A DNA stretch of 64,000 nt, taken from the NCBI RefSeq assembly GCF_000271405.2, contig NC_018081.1:649606-713605 (forward strand), in the 5' to 3' direction. Below, in pieces: positions 18,702 to 27,651 of the stretch. The notes below the pieces were generated by a model. It was given only the letters and a program-made list of their open reading frames with translations, searched no databases and was not told the DNA's origin. The DNA comes from Enterococcus hirae ATCC 9790. GTDB lineage: Bacteria > Bacillota > Bacilli > Lactobacillales > Enterococcaceae. Position numbers and translations under genes: made by a program. Position 1 is the stretch's first letter, and each line of letters begins with the position of its first letter.

Positions 18702-18837
18702 TTATTCACTTTTAGAGACACCCGAAGAGACTGAGGGGAGTTTTGGACTCCGAGGAAAATAAGAAAATACTTTTCGAAACACTTTCTCAGAAACATTAAG
18801 GTTTATTTCAATTAGCCTATGTTTAAACACCTTCTAG

Positions 18838-19308
18838 GGCAAGAAATCGTGAAAGAAGCTTTTCTTCTTTCTGTTCAAATTATTCTAAGATTTCTCTTCA
18901 CCAACATCATTTTTCATAGCGCACAAATTTTTAGAACATAAATAAATCCCTTATGCTAAGAGCACAAGGGATAAAAAATCTTTTACACTTCATTCGTGTA
19001 AGGGTCCCATCAAAATTAAATTGATGCACCGAAAAATAGTATTATTTGTATACGGTTAATTCTTATTTACAAATTAATTGTATTTTCTAAATTCTTTTTT
19101 GTCAAGCCACTTATAAACCTTGACTTCTTCTATTAATTAATAATTTTCCCCATATTAACTATCTCTTTAGAAAGAATAAAACAAACAAAGGTTTCTATAA
19201 AATCCATCATAAAAGCGCATTTATTTCTATACTTAAATGTGAATAAATTATCAATCTACGGTTTAGTCAGAACTCTTTATCCTATGCCATAAAAAGGAGA
19301 TCTTTTAT
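18838..19308. other. Intergenic region between repeats and integrase remnant
   Basis: About 470 AT-rich bases. A small hairpin lies at 18947-18971 (TCCCTT...AAGGGA). No gene is seen. The left boundary of the older rplT insertion should be here or farther left; no second rplT fragment is recognisable. Confidence 0.4.
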
Positions 19309-19628
19309 GATATAAATTAAACAATACAAAAAGCAGATAACACAATCAATTACATGTTTGATTACTATGTAGGCACTAGTCCTATAACTAGTAAGAAAAT
19401 TAGAACCGAGTATAAAAAGAAGACTAGTAAAGACCTAACATTTATTACTATTCATAGTTTTAGGCATACGTATGTAAGCCTACTTTAGTTATCAGAAAGA
19501 AATCTAAAAAAAGTACAGGAATATTTCATTCTAATGTGAAAACTACACTAAATGGATACACGCATTTAAATGATAAGTACAGTGATCAAACCGCTGATAA
19601 GCTAATGGAGTTTATGAGTTTAGATTAA
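19309..19628 (+). pseudogene. Decayed integrase of an older rplT-inserted element
   Basis: The sequence before and at the start (CTTTATCCTATGCCATAAAAAGGAGA) matches that of the intact integrase at 28943, and the first ~45 codons and last ~60 codons correspond to its N- and C-terminal ends with the middle deleted. There are several stops and frame changes. It ends beside an AACCCACT-type terminator and the rplT fragment, as the intact one does. It marks a previous insertion at the same site. Confidence 0.85.
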
Positions 19629-19640
19629 ATTTTAAATAAC

Positions 19641-19663
19641 AAAAAAACCCACTAATTAAAGTG
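19641..19663. terminator. Displaced copy of the rplT terminator
   Basis: Stem AACCCACT / AGTGGGCT after the integrase remnant, equivalent to the hairpin at 30126-30149. Confidence 0.6.
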
Positions 19664-19686
19664 GGCTTGTGGGTATTGAATACCCT

Positions 19687-19858
19687 TTATTTAGCTAAAG
19701 CATCTTTAGCTTGGTCAGCTAATGCAGTAAATGCTGTTGCATCGTTTACAGCCAAGTCAGCTAACATTTTGCGGTTGATGTCGATTTCAGCTAATTTCAA
19801 GCCGTGCATCAATTTTGAGTAGCTTAAGCCATTCATACGAGCCGCTGCGTTGATACGA
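19687..19858 (-). pseudogene. rplT': Displaced 3' fragment of rplT (island end)
   Basis: About 57 codons matching the C-terminal part of ribosomal protein L20 at 30171-30533, ending at a normal stop (19687-19689) but with no start. Identity to the full gene stops abruptly after TTGATACGA at 19858. The tail residues differ (KDALAK versus KALENK), so the two 3' ends have separate histories, as expected when an incoming element brings its own rplT end. Confidence 0.9.
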
Positions 19859-19883
19859 AAACCCTCATTTTTATCTACATTAA

Positions 19884-19907
19884 GGGGTATTCAATGGGGT
19901 ATTCAAT
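19884..19907. repeat. Arm-site-like direct repeats at the island left end
   Basis: Two adjacent copies of GGGGTATTCAAT (19884-19895, 19896-19907). A third copy of GGGGTATTCAA is at 30150-30160, beside the integrase stop and rplT. These suit integrase arm-binding sites. Confidence 0.65.
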
Positions 19908-19983
19908 CAAAAATAAACAGGCATAGGATAAAGTTGATTTTTATTTAAAAAATAAACAAACAGAGATGAAATAACAAATATAC

Positions 19984-20478
19984 TTAGTTCAATGAATTAC
20001 TTCCAAAGAACATTCTACTTGTTTGCCCAACACTACTGTCTGCTTGAGGATATAATTTAAATAGTTCTTGATATATTTGTTCAATTTCTTTATTAGAAGT
20101 AACCACTTTATCTAATCGAAAAACCACACGAAATTTATCTAGGTTAGAATTTTTATCACTAAACGTTTTATATATAAAACAAGCATATTCTTGCATCAAC
20201 GAATCAGATTCCAAGTCTTCCAATGTATACAAATTATTTTCATCTTTATTATCAAAATCGAGCATTATTAATTCTTGACCAATAATCTCTGTATACTTAG
20301 ACAACTTAGGCTCTTTTAATTCAGCTAATACAACAGTTTTACCGTCCACAGCGAGTTCTTCTGCAAATTCCTGCATTGAAATATCTACTAATGTATTCAT
20401 TATAGTGTTAGATATTTTGCGGATGGTTATTGGATTGGGTTTTTCTTTATTCGGAATATTACTTAGATATACTTTCAT
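19984..20478 (-). CDS. Primase-polymerase-like protein, probably truncated
   Basis: 164 residues. IMLDFDNKDENN (about 70-81), DKFRVVFRLDK (about 119-129) and VGQTSRMFFGSN (about 150-161) resemble the N-terminal catalytic half of plasmid/satellite primase-polymerases, whose usual length is much greater. It stops right after this motif, near the island's left end, so the helicase or C-terminal part is missing. ATG at 20478 has GTTGGAGG upstream. It overlaps the 3' end of the HTH gene by 20 nt, so the two are co-translated. Function may be lost. Confidence 0.55.
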   Translation of the reverse strand: MKVYLSNIPNKEKPNPITIRKISNTIMNTLVDISMQEFAEELAVDGKTVVLAELKEPKLSKYTEIIGQELIMLDFDNKDENNLYTLEDLESDSLMQEYACFIYKTFSDKNSNLDKFRVVFRLDKVVTSNKEIEQIYQELFKLYPQADSSVGQTSRMFFGSNSLN

Positions 20479-20728
20479 ACTCTCTGTCCTCCAACATTAG
20501 TAATCTACCGTATTTTAAAACGATTACTTTCTCTAATAATATCGTTTTTTCTTCTGTCAATCCACGTTTTCCTTTTCGAAAATTATGTAGATTTTGATTG
20601 TGAATACCAATGGCTTTAGAAAAAACGTTCATTTTTACCCCATAAATTTTGTCCAATATATGTAGCCAAGCCTTTACTTTTTCTTGTTTCTCAGTCAATT
20701 CCTCTGCTGTTAATTTTTTTGAATTCAT
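20459..20728 (-). CDS. Small HTH-type DNA-binding protein
   Basis: 89 residues; NVFSKAIGIHNQNLHNFRKGKRGLTEEKTILLEK (about 34-67) reads as a Cro/XRE-like helix-turn-helix. Likely a regulator of the island replication gene it overlaps. ATG at 20728 with CGGAGGATAAATTAA upstream. The exact family is not recognised. Confidence 0.65.
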   Translation of the reverse strand: MNSKKLTAEELTEKQEKVKAWLHILDKIYGVKMNVFSKAIGIHNQNLHNFRKGKRGLTEEKTILLEKVIVLKYGRLLMLEDREYESISK

Positions 20729-21169
20729 TTAATTTATCCTCCGAAATTATTTTATTAATCAATTTAGGTCCGGACTATATCATCAATTATCAACTGAAGT
20801 CAAGAATGGATATCATTTTCGGACAACAAAAAATAATTAGTGTATTTTTATTAAAAGAATGCTCTTATTTTCTTGTTCCGTTCTTAGATATATCGAAACC
20901 ATTAAAAACATTGATATATCAACGTTTATTTTATTTTCCATCTTAAATTCGACCTAAAAACACCTTAAATTGAACATGAAGTGGATAATTCCCCATAAAA
21001 ATTTTTTCGTGAAGTCTGAGAGGTATATTTTCAAAAATCCATTGAAAAATCGTTGATATTACAATAATCTTGTATTTCTGTCAACAAGTAGAAAACCCTT
21101 GATTTTACTGGCTTTTTAAAGGGTCATTTTTTAAGTGGTTTTTGACAATATTTTTGAGATAGATTTTTG
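20729..21169. other. Intergenic region, island
   Basis: About 440 AT-rich bases with no convincing gene (a plus-strand frame at 20719-20946 has no coding character). It contains an AACCCTTGATTTT motif at 21094-21106 that recurs three more times near 22.6-22.8 kb. Confidence 0.4.
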
Positions 21170-21208
21170 AAAAAAAAGAAGAGACATGACTTTACTCACA
21201 TCTCTTCT
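21170..21208 (-). terminator. Terminator of the 22.6-21.2 kb operon
   Basis: Stem AGAAGAGATGTGA / TCATGTCTCTTCT with a T8 tract on the minus strand. It overlaps the last codons of the 80-residue gene. Confidence 0.8.
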
Positions 21209-21438
21209 AACAATTCTTTTTCTTTTGTTACTACATGTTTCTCCCAAAGACAAGCTACTAATTCTTCACTGAATAATACTCTCTCTTGTTCTTCAATAGA
21301 TAAATTTATAAATTCCTTATATAAAGCAGTAGCTACTCTATTGATTACTACTTTAGGAATAGTTACATTCGCTTGAACAAATACTTTCTTCACTTTGTTT
21401 TGAACATATTTCTTTCGGGCTAATTGATTAGTATTCAT
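21196..21438 (-). CDS. 80-residue island protein, unknown
   Basis: Charged, mostly helical small protein (MNTNQLARKKYVQNKVKKVF...) with no membrane segment. ATG 21438 with AAGGAGAATAG. Follows the 306-residue membrane-anchored gene by 9 nt and ends in a terminator, so it is the last gene of a three-gene unit (22598 to 21196). Confidence 0.7.
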   Translation of the reverse strand: MNTNQLARKKYVQNKVKKVFVQANVTIPKVVINRVATALYKEFINLSIEEQERVLFSEELVACLWEKHVVTKEKELLEEM

Positions 21439-21447
21439 CTATTCTCC

Positions 21448-22368
21448 TTACATGAAAAAGTGGTCAAACATTGCAATAGTGAAAAAATATTGTTCAAATT
21501 CAGCTAACACTCCATCGAACGCTTGTTTATATAAATAAATAGGTTCATTATTATCGGTTAGTGAGACATATACGTTATCCAAATGAGAAGTATTTTTTCC
21601 ATTTATACTCATTTGGTTGTTTAAAACCGCAAGTGATGGAGCTTCCTCATTTTCTAGACTACTTAACATTTTACTTATATCTCTTGTGTCCGTTGCTTGC
21701 TTTGAATGGATAGGTTTTACTACCAGTAATGCTTTTTCTACACGATTTTCTTCTGTTACCAAGTCTTTTACAGTGTGTAAACTTATTATTATTTCATCAG
21801 CTTTTTGAGTTACTAAATAATAATTTGTTTCTCCAGAACCTTGATTTAAAAGCAGAGTCACAAATTTATCATATTTACTACTATCAATTTGTAGATTTGA
21901 ACCAATTTCTGTTGCCTCTACTACTTCGGCTTTAGAGTTACCTATATAAAAAAATGGGTTTGAAGCACTAGGATTCCCATTATAAAATAAAGTGCCTACA
22001 TTTAATCCATCCATCTCAAAAGCTTCATAAATATCTTGTTGATTTACAACAATATTCGTATTGAACCTATCATCCTCAGTTTTTATTTTATCTTCTAAAG
22101 ATACTTGAAAGGTGCTTTCATCATTTTTCATTTGTATAAATTGGTCTATCACACTTAATTCTTCAACTTTTTCAGTTGAAGCTGTAGGTATATTACTGTT
22201 AGAACTACTTTCATTTTCAATAGATTCTTCTTTAATTGTCGAAGAATTGCTATTAACTGCTTTTGCTACCACTGGTTCTTTTATTTGTGAATATAAATAA
22301 GCTCCTGTTCCCCCGCTTATTATAGCAATTCCAACTAAAGCTACACCCATCTTTAACCATTTTTTCAT
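21448..22368 (-). CDS. Membrane-anchored extracellular protein, unknown
   Basis: 306 residues. An N-terminal Lys-rich segment is followed by one hydrophobic helix (about 9-27), then a Ser/Asn/Glu-rich linker (38-65) and a globular extracytoplasmic domain; no lipobox is clear. Start at 22368 (MKKWLKMG) chosen for AGAGGTG 6 nt upstream; a GTG at 22377 is also in frame. Genes on both sides are small; the neighbour is a membrane protein. Function not recognised. Confidence 0.7.
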   Translation of the reverse strand: MKKWLKMGVALVGIAIISGGTGAYLYSQIKEPVVAKAVNSNSSTIKEESIENESSSNSNIPTASTEKVEELSVIDQFIQMKNDESTFQVSLEDKIKTEDDRFNTNIVVNQQDIYEAFEMDGLNVGTLFYNGNPSASNPFFYIGNSKAEVVEATEIGSNLQIDSSKYDKFVTLLLNQGSGETNYYLVTQKADEIIISLHTVKDLVTEENRVEKALLVVKPIHSKQATDTRDISKMLSSLENEEAPSLAVLNNQMSINGKNTSHLDNVYVSLTDNNEPIYLYKQAFDGVLAEFEQYFFTIAMFDHFFM

Positions 22369-22385
22369 TTTATTCACCTCTTCTG

Positions 22386-22598
22386 TTATCTTTTATTAAA
22401 TAAATTAATCACAAACACTATTCCAGCAACAAACAAAAAGGAAATAAACAGATGTTGGAAAACAAAATCCAATACATGTATCAAAATGGTTATGACAATT
22501 ACTAATAATACTATCCAACCAATGCAGCCACACCCTTTTTCTTTTTCGTCAGGTACTTCTATCATTTCTTGAAAAATCCTTCCGCCCTTTAACGCCAT
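22386..22598 (-). CDS. Small membrane protein, unknown
   Basis: 70 residues: a short acidic N-terminal part with CGC, then two hydrophobic segments (about 26-45 and 49-66). ATG 22598 with GAAAGGATTGAAATA upstream. First of the three-gene unit transcribed toward 21196. Confidence 0.7.
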   Translation of the reverse strand: MALKGGRIFQEMIEVPDEKEKGCGCIGWIVLLVIVITILIHVLDFVFQHLFISFLFVAGIVFVINLFNKR

Positions 22599-22655
22599 TA
22601 TTTCAATCCTTTCTTAAACTTTCTTGATGCAAAAAATCAAGGTTTTTGCCAAGAC

Positions 22656-22703
22656 AAAAAAAGCCTGCTTTATCAACTTCAAATCATTGATAAGACAGCC
22701 TTT
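22656..22703 (-). terminator. Terminator after the serine recombinase gene
   Basis: Stem GGCTGTCTTATCA / TGATAAAGCAGGC with one mismatch, T-run on the minus strand (22656-22662 region). Confidence 0.75.
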
Positions 22704-22813
22704 GCCTGTTTGTTATTTTTTATTTGTTCATCGGTAAAAAACCTTGATTTATTACCGGTCATAATCTTGCTTCCCTTTTCTATGTTACCTTCAGTAGAAA
22801 AATTAATCAAGGG

Positions 22814-23383
22814 TTATTTTCTGGATAAACCCTCATTTTTAGCTACATTATAAACTGTTTTCACGCTAACATTACATTTCATAGCAATTTCATTTAGTGA
22901 TAGCTCTTTTTTATCATACAATTTAATAATTCTCTTTTTTACGTTATTTTTAATAGGTGGTCTGCCCAATCGTTTATCTGTATTCGCTAGTGCTTCTTTT
23001 GTTCGAATGCTAATATTTTCAGCTTCAAATTCTGCTATCGCTGCAAGCATCGTATAAAATAATCTACCTTGAGCAGTTTTAGTATCTACATTTTCCTGAA
23101 TACTTTTTAAGTAAACACCCCTTTCGTTCAGTTCCGACATTAAATTAACTAATTGTCTTGATGACCTGCTCAATCTCGATAAATTATAGACAAGTAACGT
23201 ATCTCCTTCATCCAAACTATCTAGAGCTTTTTGAAATTCACTTCGATTCTCTTTTCTTCCAGATATTTGTTCTGCATAAATAATGGACGGTGAAAACTTT
23301 TCTATCGCTTTCTTTTGGACTTCCAATCCAAGTTCTTGTCTATTTGTTGACGTTCGAATATAGCCGATAATTCTATTATTCAT
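22814..23383 (-). CDS. Serine recombinase / resolvase
   Basis: 189 residues, the usual small resolvase/invertase length. N-terminal catalytic domain with GYIRTSTNRQ (catalytic Ser near 12), LLVYNLSRLSRSSRQLV (Arg pair), AQGRLFYTMLAAIAEFEAENI, then LGRPP and a C-terminal helix-turn-helix (LSLNEIAMKCNVSVKTVYN). ATG 23383 with AAAAGGAGGG. Probably resolves multimers or inverts DNA for the mobile element; target sites were not identified. Confidence 0.93.
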   Translation of the reverse strand: MNNRIIGYIRTSTNRQELGLEVQKKAIEKFSPSIIYAEQISGRKENRSEFQKALDSLDEGDTLLVYNLSRLSRSSRQLVNLMSELNERGVYLKSIQENVDTKTAQGRLFYTMLAAIAEFEAENISIRTKEALANTDKRLGRPPIKNNVKKRIIKLYDKKELSLNEIAMKCNVSVKTVYNVAKNEGLSRK

Positions 23384-23725
23384 ATATATCCCTCCTTTTT
23401 TGTTCTTAGTTTAGTTCAAATTAGCTACTTTATATACGAAAATACCCTAACTTCAGGGAAAGTTAGGGCAATTGAAAAACATTTAAAGATTTAGAGGTCA
23501 TTATAAATGGTTTTTCGTCAAGGTAACTATATTATCTCATCAAATATAACGTTTGTCTATAAAATGAATCATGCCTTTACTTTTCTCTTATATCCCCTTA
23601 AACAAAGCACTAATTGCTTATTTATCAACTTATACACAGCATTTCTATACACTGGAAATTTGTAAAAAAACTCAGATTTGATATAATAAAGAAGTGATTA
23701 AAATAACAAAAAGGAGGTATTTTTA

Positions 23726-24445
23726 ATGACAAATGGAAGCTCACAAGGACTATTTGTAGTTGTAGCAATCGTAATATTCGGTATTTTTGTTTTGATTAGC
23801 TATTTACTTTTCAAGGATAATTTAAAACCTAGTTTATCTAGGATATTTAATGATAGCTTAGAACAATCAGCAGATTATTTAACAGGAGTCGCAAACCAAG
23901 AATACTTAAATTTTTCTACTACTAACGGTAATGGAATCAATGGTTTAACTTCAAGTGCTTATAACGAAGATGGAAGTATTAAGAAAAATTTAAAGACACT
24001 GGCATTACCAAATACTATTCGTGGGAGAGATTTACAAACTATTGATTTTACTAATTCTGGCACTAAATTTCAAGGGGTCGAAAAAATAGTTGGAAATTCT
24101 AATCTAAATAGAGTGACTTCTACAGCAAATATGAGAAGTAACACTATACTTGAATTAGATTTCAGCAAAACAAAGGTAACAAACTTAGGGGTTCAAGACT
24201 TTTTAAGAGATAATACATCAATAAAGAAATTGACATTAGGGGAACATTTTACATCTTTTGGGTATGCTCCATTTCAAAATTCCGTGTTAGAAGAATTAAC
24301 CTTAACAAATAAGACGCCAATAACAGATTTATCTAATGGATTCTTTAATCTTCCAAGAAATCAAATAACTTTAAATGCCCCTAAAGAATTAGAAGAACAA
24401 CTAAAAAGCTATGAAAGTAGATTTAAAAAAGTAAACTATTACTAA
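23726..24445 (+). CDS. Membrane-anchored leucine-rich-repeat-like protein
   Basis: 239 residues: one N-terminal membrane helix (about 10-30) and an outside region with BspA-like leucine-rich features (LKTLALPNTIRGRDLQTIDF, ILELDFSKTKVTNLG, IKKLTLGEHFTSFG, LEELTLTNKT), ending in NAPKELEEQLKSY. Such solenoids usually mediate binding. ATG 23726 has AAAAAGGAGG. Single gene with its own terminator, transcribed opposite to the recombinase; cargo of the island. Confidence 0.75.
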   Translation: MTNGSSQGLFVVVAIVIFGIFVLISYLLFKDNLKPSLSRIFNDSLEQSADYLTGVANQEYLNFSTTNGNGINGLTSSAYNEDGSIKKNLKTLALPNTIRGRDLQTIDFTNSGTKFQGVEKIVGNSNLNRVTSTANMRSNTILELDFSKTKVTNLGVQDFLRDNTSIKKLTLGEHFTSFGYAPFQNSVLEELTLTNKTPITDLSNGFFNLPRNQITLNAPKELEEQLKSYESRFKKVNYY

Positions 24446-24453
24446 CAGTAAAC

Positions 24454-24482
24454 CATCAGAATTAATCTGTTGGTTTTTTTCT
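24454..24482 (+). terminator. Terminator of the LRR-like gene
   Basis: AAACCATCAG / CTGTTGGTTT stem with a T7 tract. Confidence 0.8.
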
Positions 24483-24587
24483 TTGTCAACAATTCTAACT
24501 ATGTCATTAAAATTTCCATCATCGTTTTTACGATGGTATAATATAGATATATAGTAAATTGAAAATGGATAATTACGAGATGGATAC

Positions 24588-24760
24588 TTGAGAGAAATTT
24601 CTCGATTTTTTCTCTCAATTTTCTGCCCCTACATTATCCCTACATTGTGAATTTTCATACCTTACATTATCCCTACATCGACCCTACATAAAGTGCTTTT
24701 TGGATTTTATGGATGATAACTTTAAGATAACTTTCGTGATAACTTTTTGAAAACTCGGTG
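24588..24760. other. Origin-like region with iterated motifs
   Basis: Contains a hairpin TTGAGAGAA...TTCTCTCAA (24589-24621), repeated CTACATTATCCCTACAT motifs (about 24630-24690, with further CCCTACAT copies) and three GATAACTTT copies spaced 11-12 bases apart (about 24714-24747). An inverted copy, ATGTAGGGG, is at about 24869. Followed by the gene at 24981. Suggests a replication origin or an operator; not proven. Confidence 0.5.
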
Positions 24761-24980
24761 ATTTTTGATGAAATTTTACAAATTTTGAATGGAAACCTCC
24801 GTGAATTTTTCGAAACAGCAACTACCTAAAAAAATTTCTAAAATTTGAACAAGAGATTCCTTACCATGTAGGGGTCACAAAATTGGATTATTTCGACCTT
24901 TACCAACTATATAAAAATGGATACTTTTAAGAATGAAAATTACTGAAAAAAATGTATAAAAATTATTGGAGGGAGTGAAT

Positions 24981-25891
24981 TTGAAAAAATATATTGTCAA
25001 CAAAAGAGCGATTGATAGTGATGAATTATTACAACTAGCTATAGATCTAATGGGATTTATGAATCCACCTTAGAAAAACTGCTACAATGTAACAGAATCA
25101 GCTTAGAAGCTCGTTTAAGCACGTTAGAGAAGCATAAATGGATTTCTAAGGAAAAGTTGTCCAAGCACTTCTATTATTCTAAGAAGTTTGATTTAGACAA
25201 TTTAAAGCACTTGGACTTACAAGCCAATGCCTTACAAAAAATGTTAGCACTAGGATTTAGAACAGCTAATCTTTCAATAGCTACGAATCAACAAAAACAA
25301 GTGACTGCTTCTTTTTATAGTTCTGTAAGAAATATCTATAATCATAAAAATTTCAGTCAGAAGCCACAAGCTTCCCAATTGTTTAATCAATGCTTATCCA
25401 ATGAGAATAAAGAATTTTATATGAAATTCACAGAATATCAACACGTTCAAATACCGATTCAATTTTCTAGTGCTATTGATGAGAATCAATTACCCCACAC
25501 TCATTCTTTAGATACTTTAGATATTATTGCAATCCCTACTAAAGAACAATTACCTGCTATTAGAAGTAAACTCAGAGATTTTAATATGTATAAAGTGCAG
25601 AATAATACAGAATTTATTCGTGATGACATCCTAATCTCTATTCAAAGCGAAGACTGCTTCTTTTTCTATGCGAAAAACGAACAACGACAATGGATATTAT
25701 ATAGAATTGAAAGACTATTTGCATTCATTTATTATTTGTCTAATTATTTTAAATCCAATGAGAAAATTACTTTTTCAAATGATGTAGAAAAATATACCAA
25801 GTTAGAAACTTTATATGCAAAAAGCAGTGAAAATAGAAAACAATACAATACGATAGGTAAAAAGAATGCAAAAAAAGAAGCACAGTCTTAG
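24981..25891 (+). pseudogene. Island gene next to the origin-like repeats, frameshifted
   Basis: A TTG at 24981 with GGAGGG 7 nt upstream opens MKKYIVNKRAIDSDELLQLAIDL, which stops at 25074. One missing base near 25047 would join it to the frame SNGIYESTLEKLLQCNRISLEARL... continuing to 25891. The join gives ~303 residues with an HTH-like N-terminal part (YESTLEKLLQCNRISLEARLSTLEKHKW). An internal ATG at 25157 gives 244 residues but lacks a ribosome site. Could be a replication initiator by position; no family recognised. Confidence 0.6.
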
Positions 25892-25912
25892 TTGATTGTG
25901 CTTTTATATTCA

Positions 25913-26485
25913 TTATTGAAACGGATTAAACTCATCCAAGCTTGATTGAAGCTCTTCTTCTTCAATTCCTATGTATCTTAGAGTTACACTCTGGCTACTA
26001 TGGTTTAAAATTTTCATCAATGCCGTTAAATCCTTTGTTTTCTGATAATAGGTATAACCAAAGGTTTTTCTTAATGTATGAGTTCCTATATAGTCTAAAT
26101 CAAGGAAATTAGCCGTTTTCTGCATAATCTTATAGAACTGATGTGTAGCTAAATGTTTCGTATTATCCCTAGGTGATGGAAATAACCACTCACTTTCCCC
26201 ATCATGTTCTTCGTCTAGGTATTTAATTATTTGATTCGTTAATTGCATCAGATTAAGTGTTCTTTTCTTTCCTGTCTTTTTCTCAATAATATTCGCTTTT
26301 AATTTCCCTTTTACATCTTCCACTTTTAGATTCAATATATCTGAAATTCTTAGTCCAGTAAAAACCCCAAACATAAATATTGTATAGTCCCTTTGTCCAT
26401 GTTTGTTTCTCAACAGTTCGTTTGAGAAATTTATTAATACTTCCCTAGATTTAATTGGTTTGACATTAATATTTCCTTGTGGCAT
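25913..26485 (-). CDS. Short tyrosine recombinase (XerC/D-like)
   Basis: 190 residues, essentially the catalytic domain only, without the usual N-terminal SAM-like arm. TGLRISDIL (Arg I), a Lys in the beta hairpin (KKTGKKRTLNL), HTLRKTFGY (His-x-x-Arg), LNHSSQSVTLRYIG (His and nucleophile Tyr). ATG 26485 with GGAGGGAGG. Similar short enzymes are known on Gram-positive plasmids for multimer resolution; this would be a third recombinase in the island. Confidence 0.9.
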   Translation of the reverse strand: MPQGNINVKPIKSREVLINFSNELLRNKHGQRDYTIFMFGVFTGLRISDILNLKVEDVKGKLKANIIEKKTGKKRTLNLMQLTNQIIKYLDEEHDGESEWLFPSPRDNTKHLATHQFYKIMQKTANFLDLDYIGTHTLRKTFGYTYYQKTKDLTALMKILNHSSQSVTLRYIGIEEEELQSSLDEFNPFQ

Positions 26486-26713
26486 ATTCCTCCCTCCATA
26501 ATGAATGAATTATGGATACTTTCTATCTCTTATAATATAAAATTATCCATCTCTCTATAAACCAAGAATGAAACATTGATATAATAGGATTCATGATGGA
26601 TAGAAATTACAAAAGTATCCCTTGCAAGGACCTTTATAGCATCATCTTATAAGGGTTGCAAATTTATAGAACAAAAAATATCACCAATAAATATTAGTGA
26701 TATTTTCCAGTTA

Positions 26714-27634
26714 TTATTTATTTCTCAAACTCTCATTTATTTTTTTTGACAGAGTTCTCCCTATACCTGTAAAGAATTTATTTTCTTTTTTAGGTGTCCA
26801 TTTCTTGCTATCTAATTCATCAGAAAACATTATTATTAGTGAAGGAATTACGTCTATAAAGCATTTCAAAACAACAATAGATTCTATTGTTTCTGCCATT
26901 TCAAAGTATTCTGCTCCTCTATATTCATTAACGTCTATATCCACATAACTTTTCTCACCTAGGGTTAAAGAAAAATACTCTTGAAATCTTGTTAACTCTA
27001 CTTTAACACTTGAGATTTCCTTATTTTCAAATAAAAATAAGAGAGTTGTTAGCATGTTTAAAATTTTCTCTCCAGAACCCGAAATTTCTGCTAATTTATC
27101 TTTAGTTTGTCCCTTAAAACTAGTCAACTTTAGTAATTTAGTTTCACTGTCCTTTTCCAAAAAATCATCTGGATTATCTATTAAATAATGTGTCATCCAA
27201 ATAAACAAATCTGTTTTTATCCCCAAAACTCGTTGTTCTGTTATAGTTAAATCTTTTTTATAACCGGCTAACTTTCTTAAATTTTTTAGGGTACTATTAT
27301 TGTATCTTTTATTACATATGTAATGATTTTTACCCTCATAGTTAAAAATAATCACATTCATCGCATATGTAGAAACACGCTTTTCTCGACGTGGATTCAC
27401 AGCTTCATGATTTTTAACGTATTCATAGTTAAATTGCAAGTAATTATAGTAAATATCTTTACCATTTATTATCGTAAATTGGTTTTCTTCATATACAAAG
27501 TCAACTTCATAATTCAGAGGAGTATTATCAAAAGCATCAATCTCTCTTATATGATTTTGTTTATTTACTTTTATATTATTAATTAAATCATCCAAAGAAA
27601 TATTTGAATTATCAATCCATTTAGAATAAATCAT
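26714..27634 (-). CDS. Unknown 306-residue protein, third gene of the putative defence operon
   Basis: Soluble, charged protein with no signal peptide. N-terminal mixed part (about 1-80), VNVIIFNY-like strands near 90-105, a central helical part, and LTTLLFLFENKEI near 200; the end is basic (WTPKKENKFFTGIGRTLSKKINESL). No nuclease motif is certain. ATG 27634 with AGGAGGAG upstream, 17 nt after the membrane-protein gene. Size is about that of KwaB in the Kiwa system, but I could not match it to any family. Likely cofunctional with the two upstream genes. Confidence 0.6.
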   Translation of the reverse strand: MIYSKWIDNSNISLDDLINNIKVNKQNHIREIDAFDNTPLNYEVDFVYEENQFTIINGKDIYYNYLQFNYEYVKNHEAVNPRREKRVSTYAMNVIIFNYEGKNHYICNKRYNNSTLKNLRKLAGYKKDLTITEQRVLGIKTDLFIWMTHYLIDNPDDFLEKDSETKLLKLTSFKGQTKDKLAEISGSGEKILNMLTTLLFLFENKEISSVKVELTRFQEYFSLTLGEKSYVDIDVNEYRGAEYFEMAETIESIVVLKCFIDVIPSLIIMFSDELDSKKWTPKKENKFFTGIGRTLSKKINESLRNK

Positions 27635-27651
27635 AACTTAAAACTCTCCTC

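Noticed and set aside
20719..20946. 75-codon plus-strand frame in the island
   Set aside because: Overlaps the start of the HTH gene on the other strand, no ribosome site, unconvincing composition.
24981..25074. A stand-alone 31-codon gene
   Set aside because: Its continuation after one missing base reads naturally into the following frame, so it is the 5' end of one larger gene.
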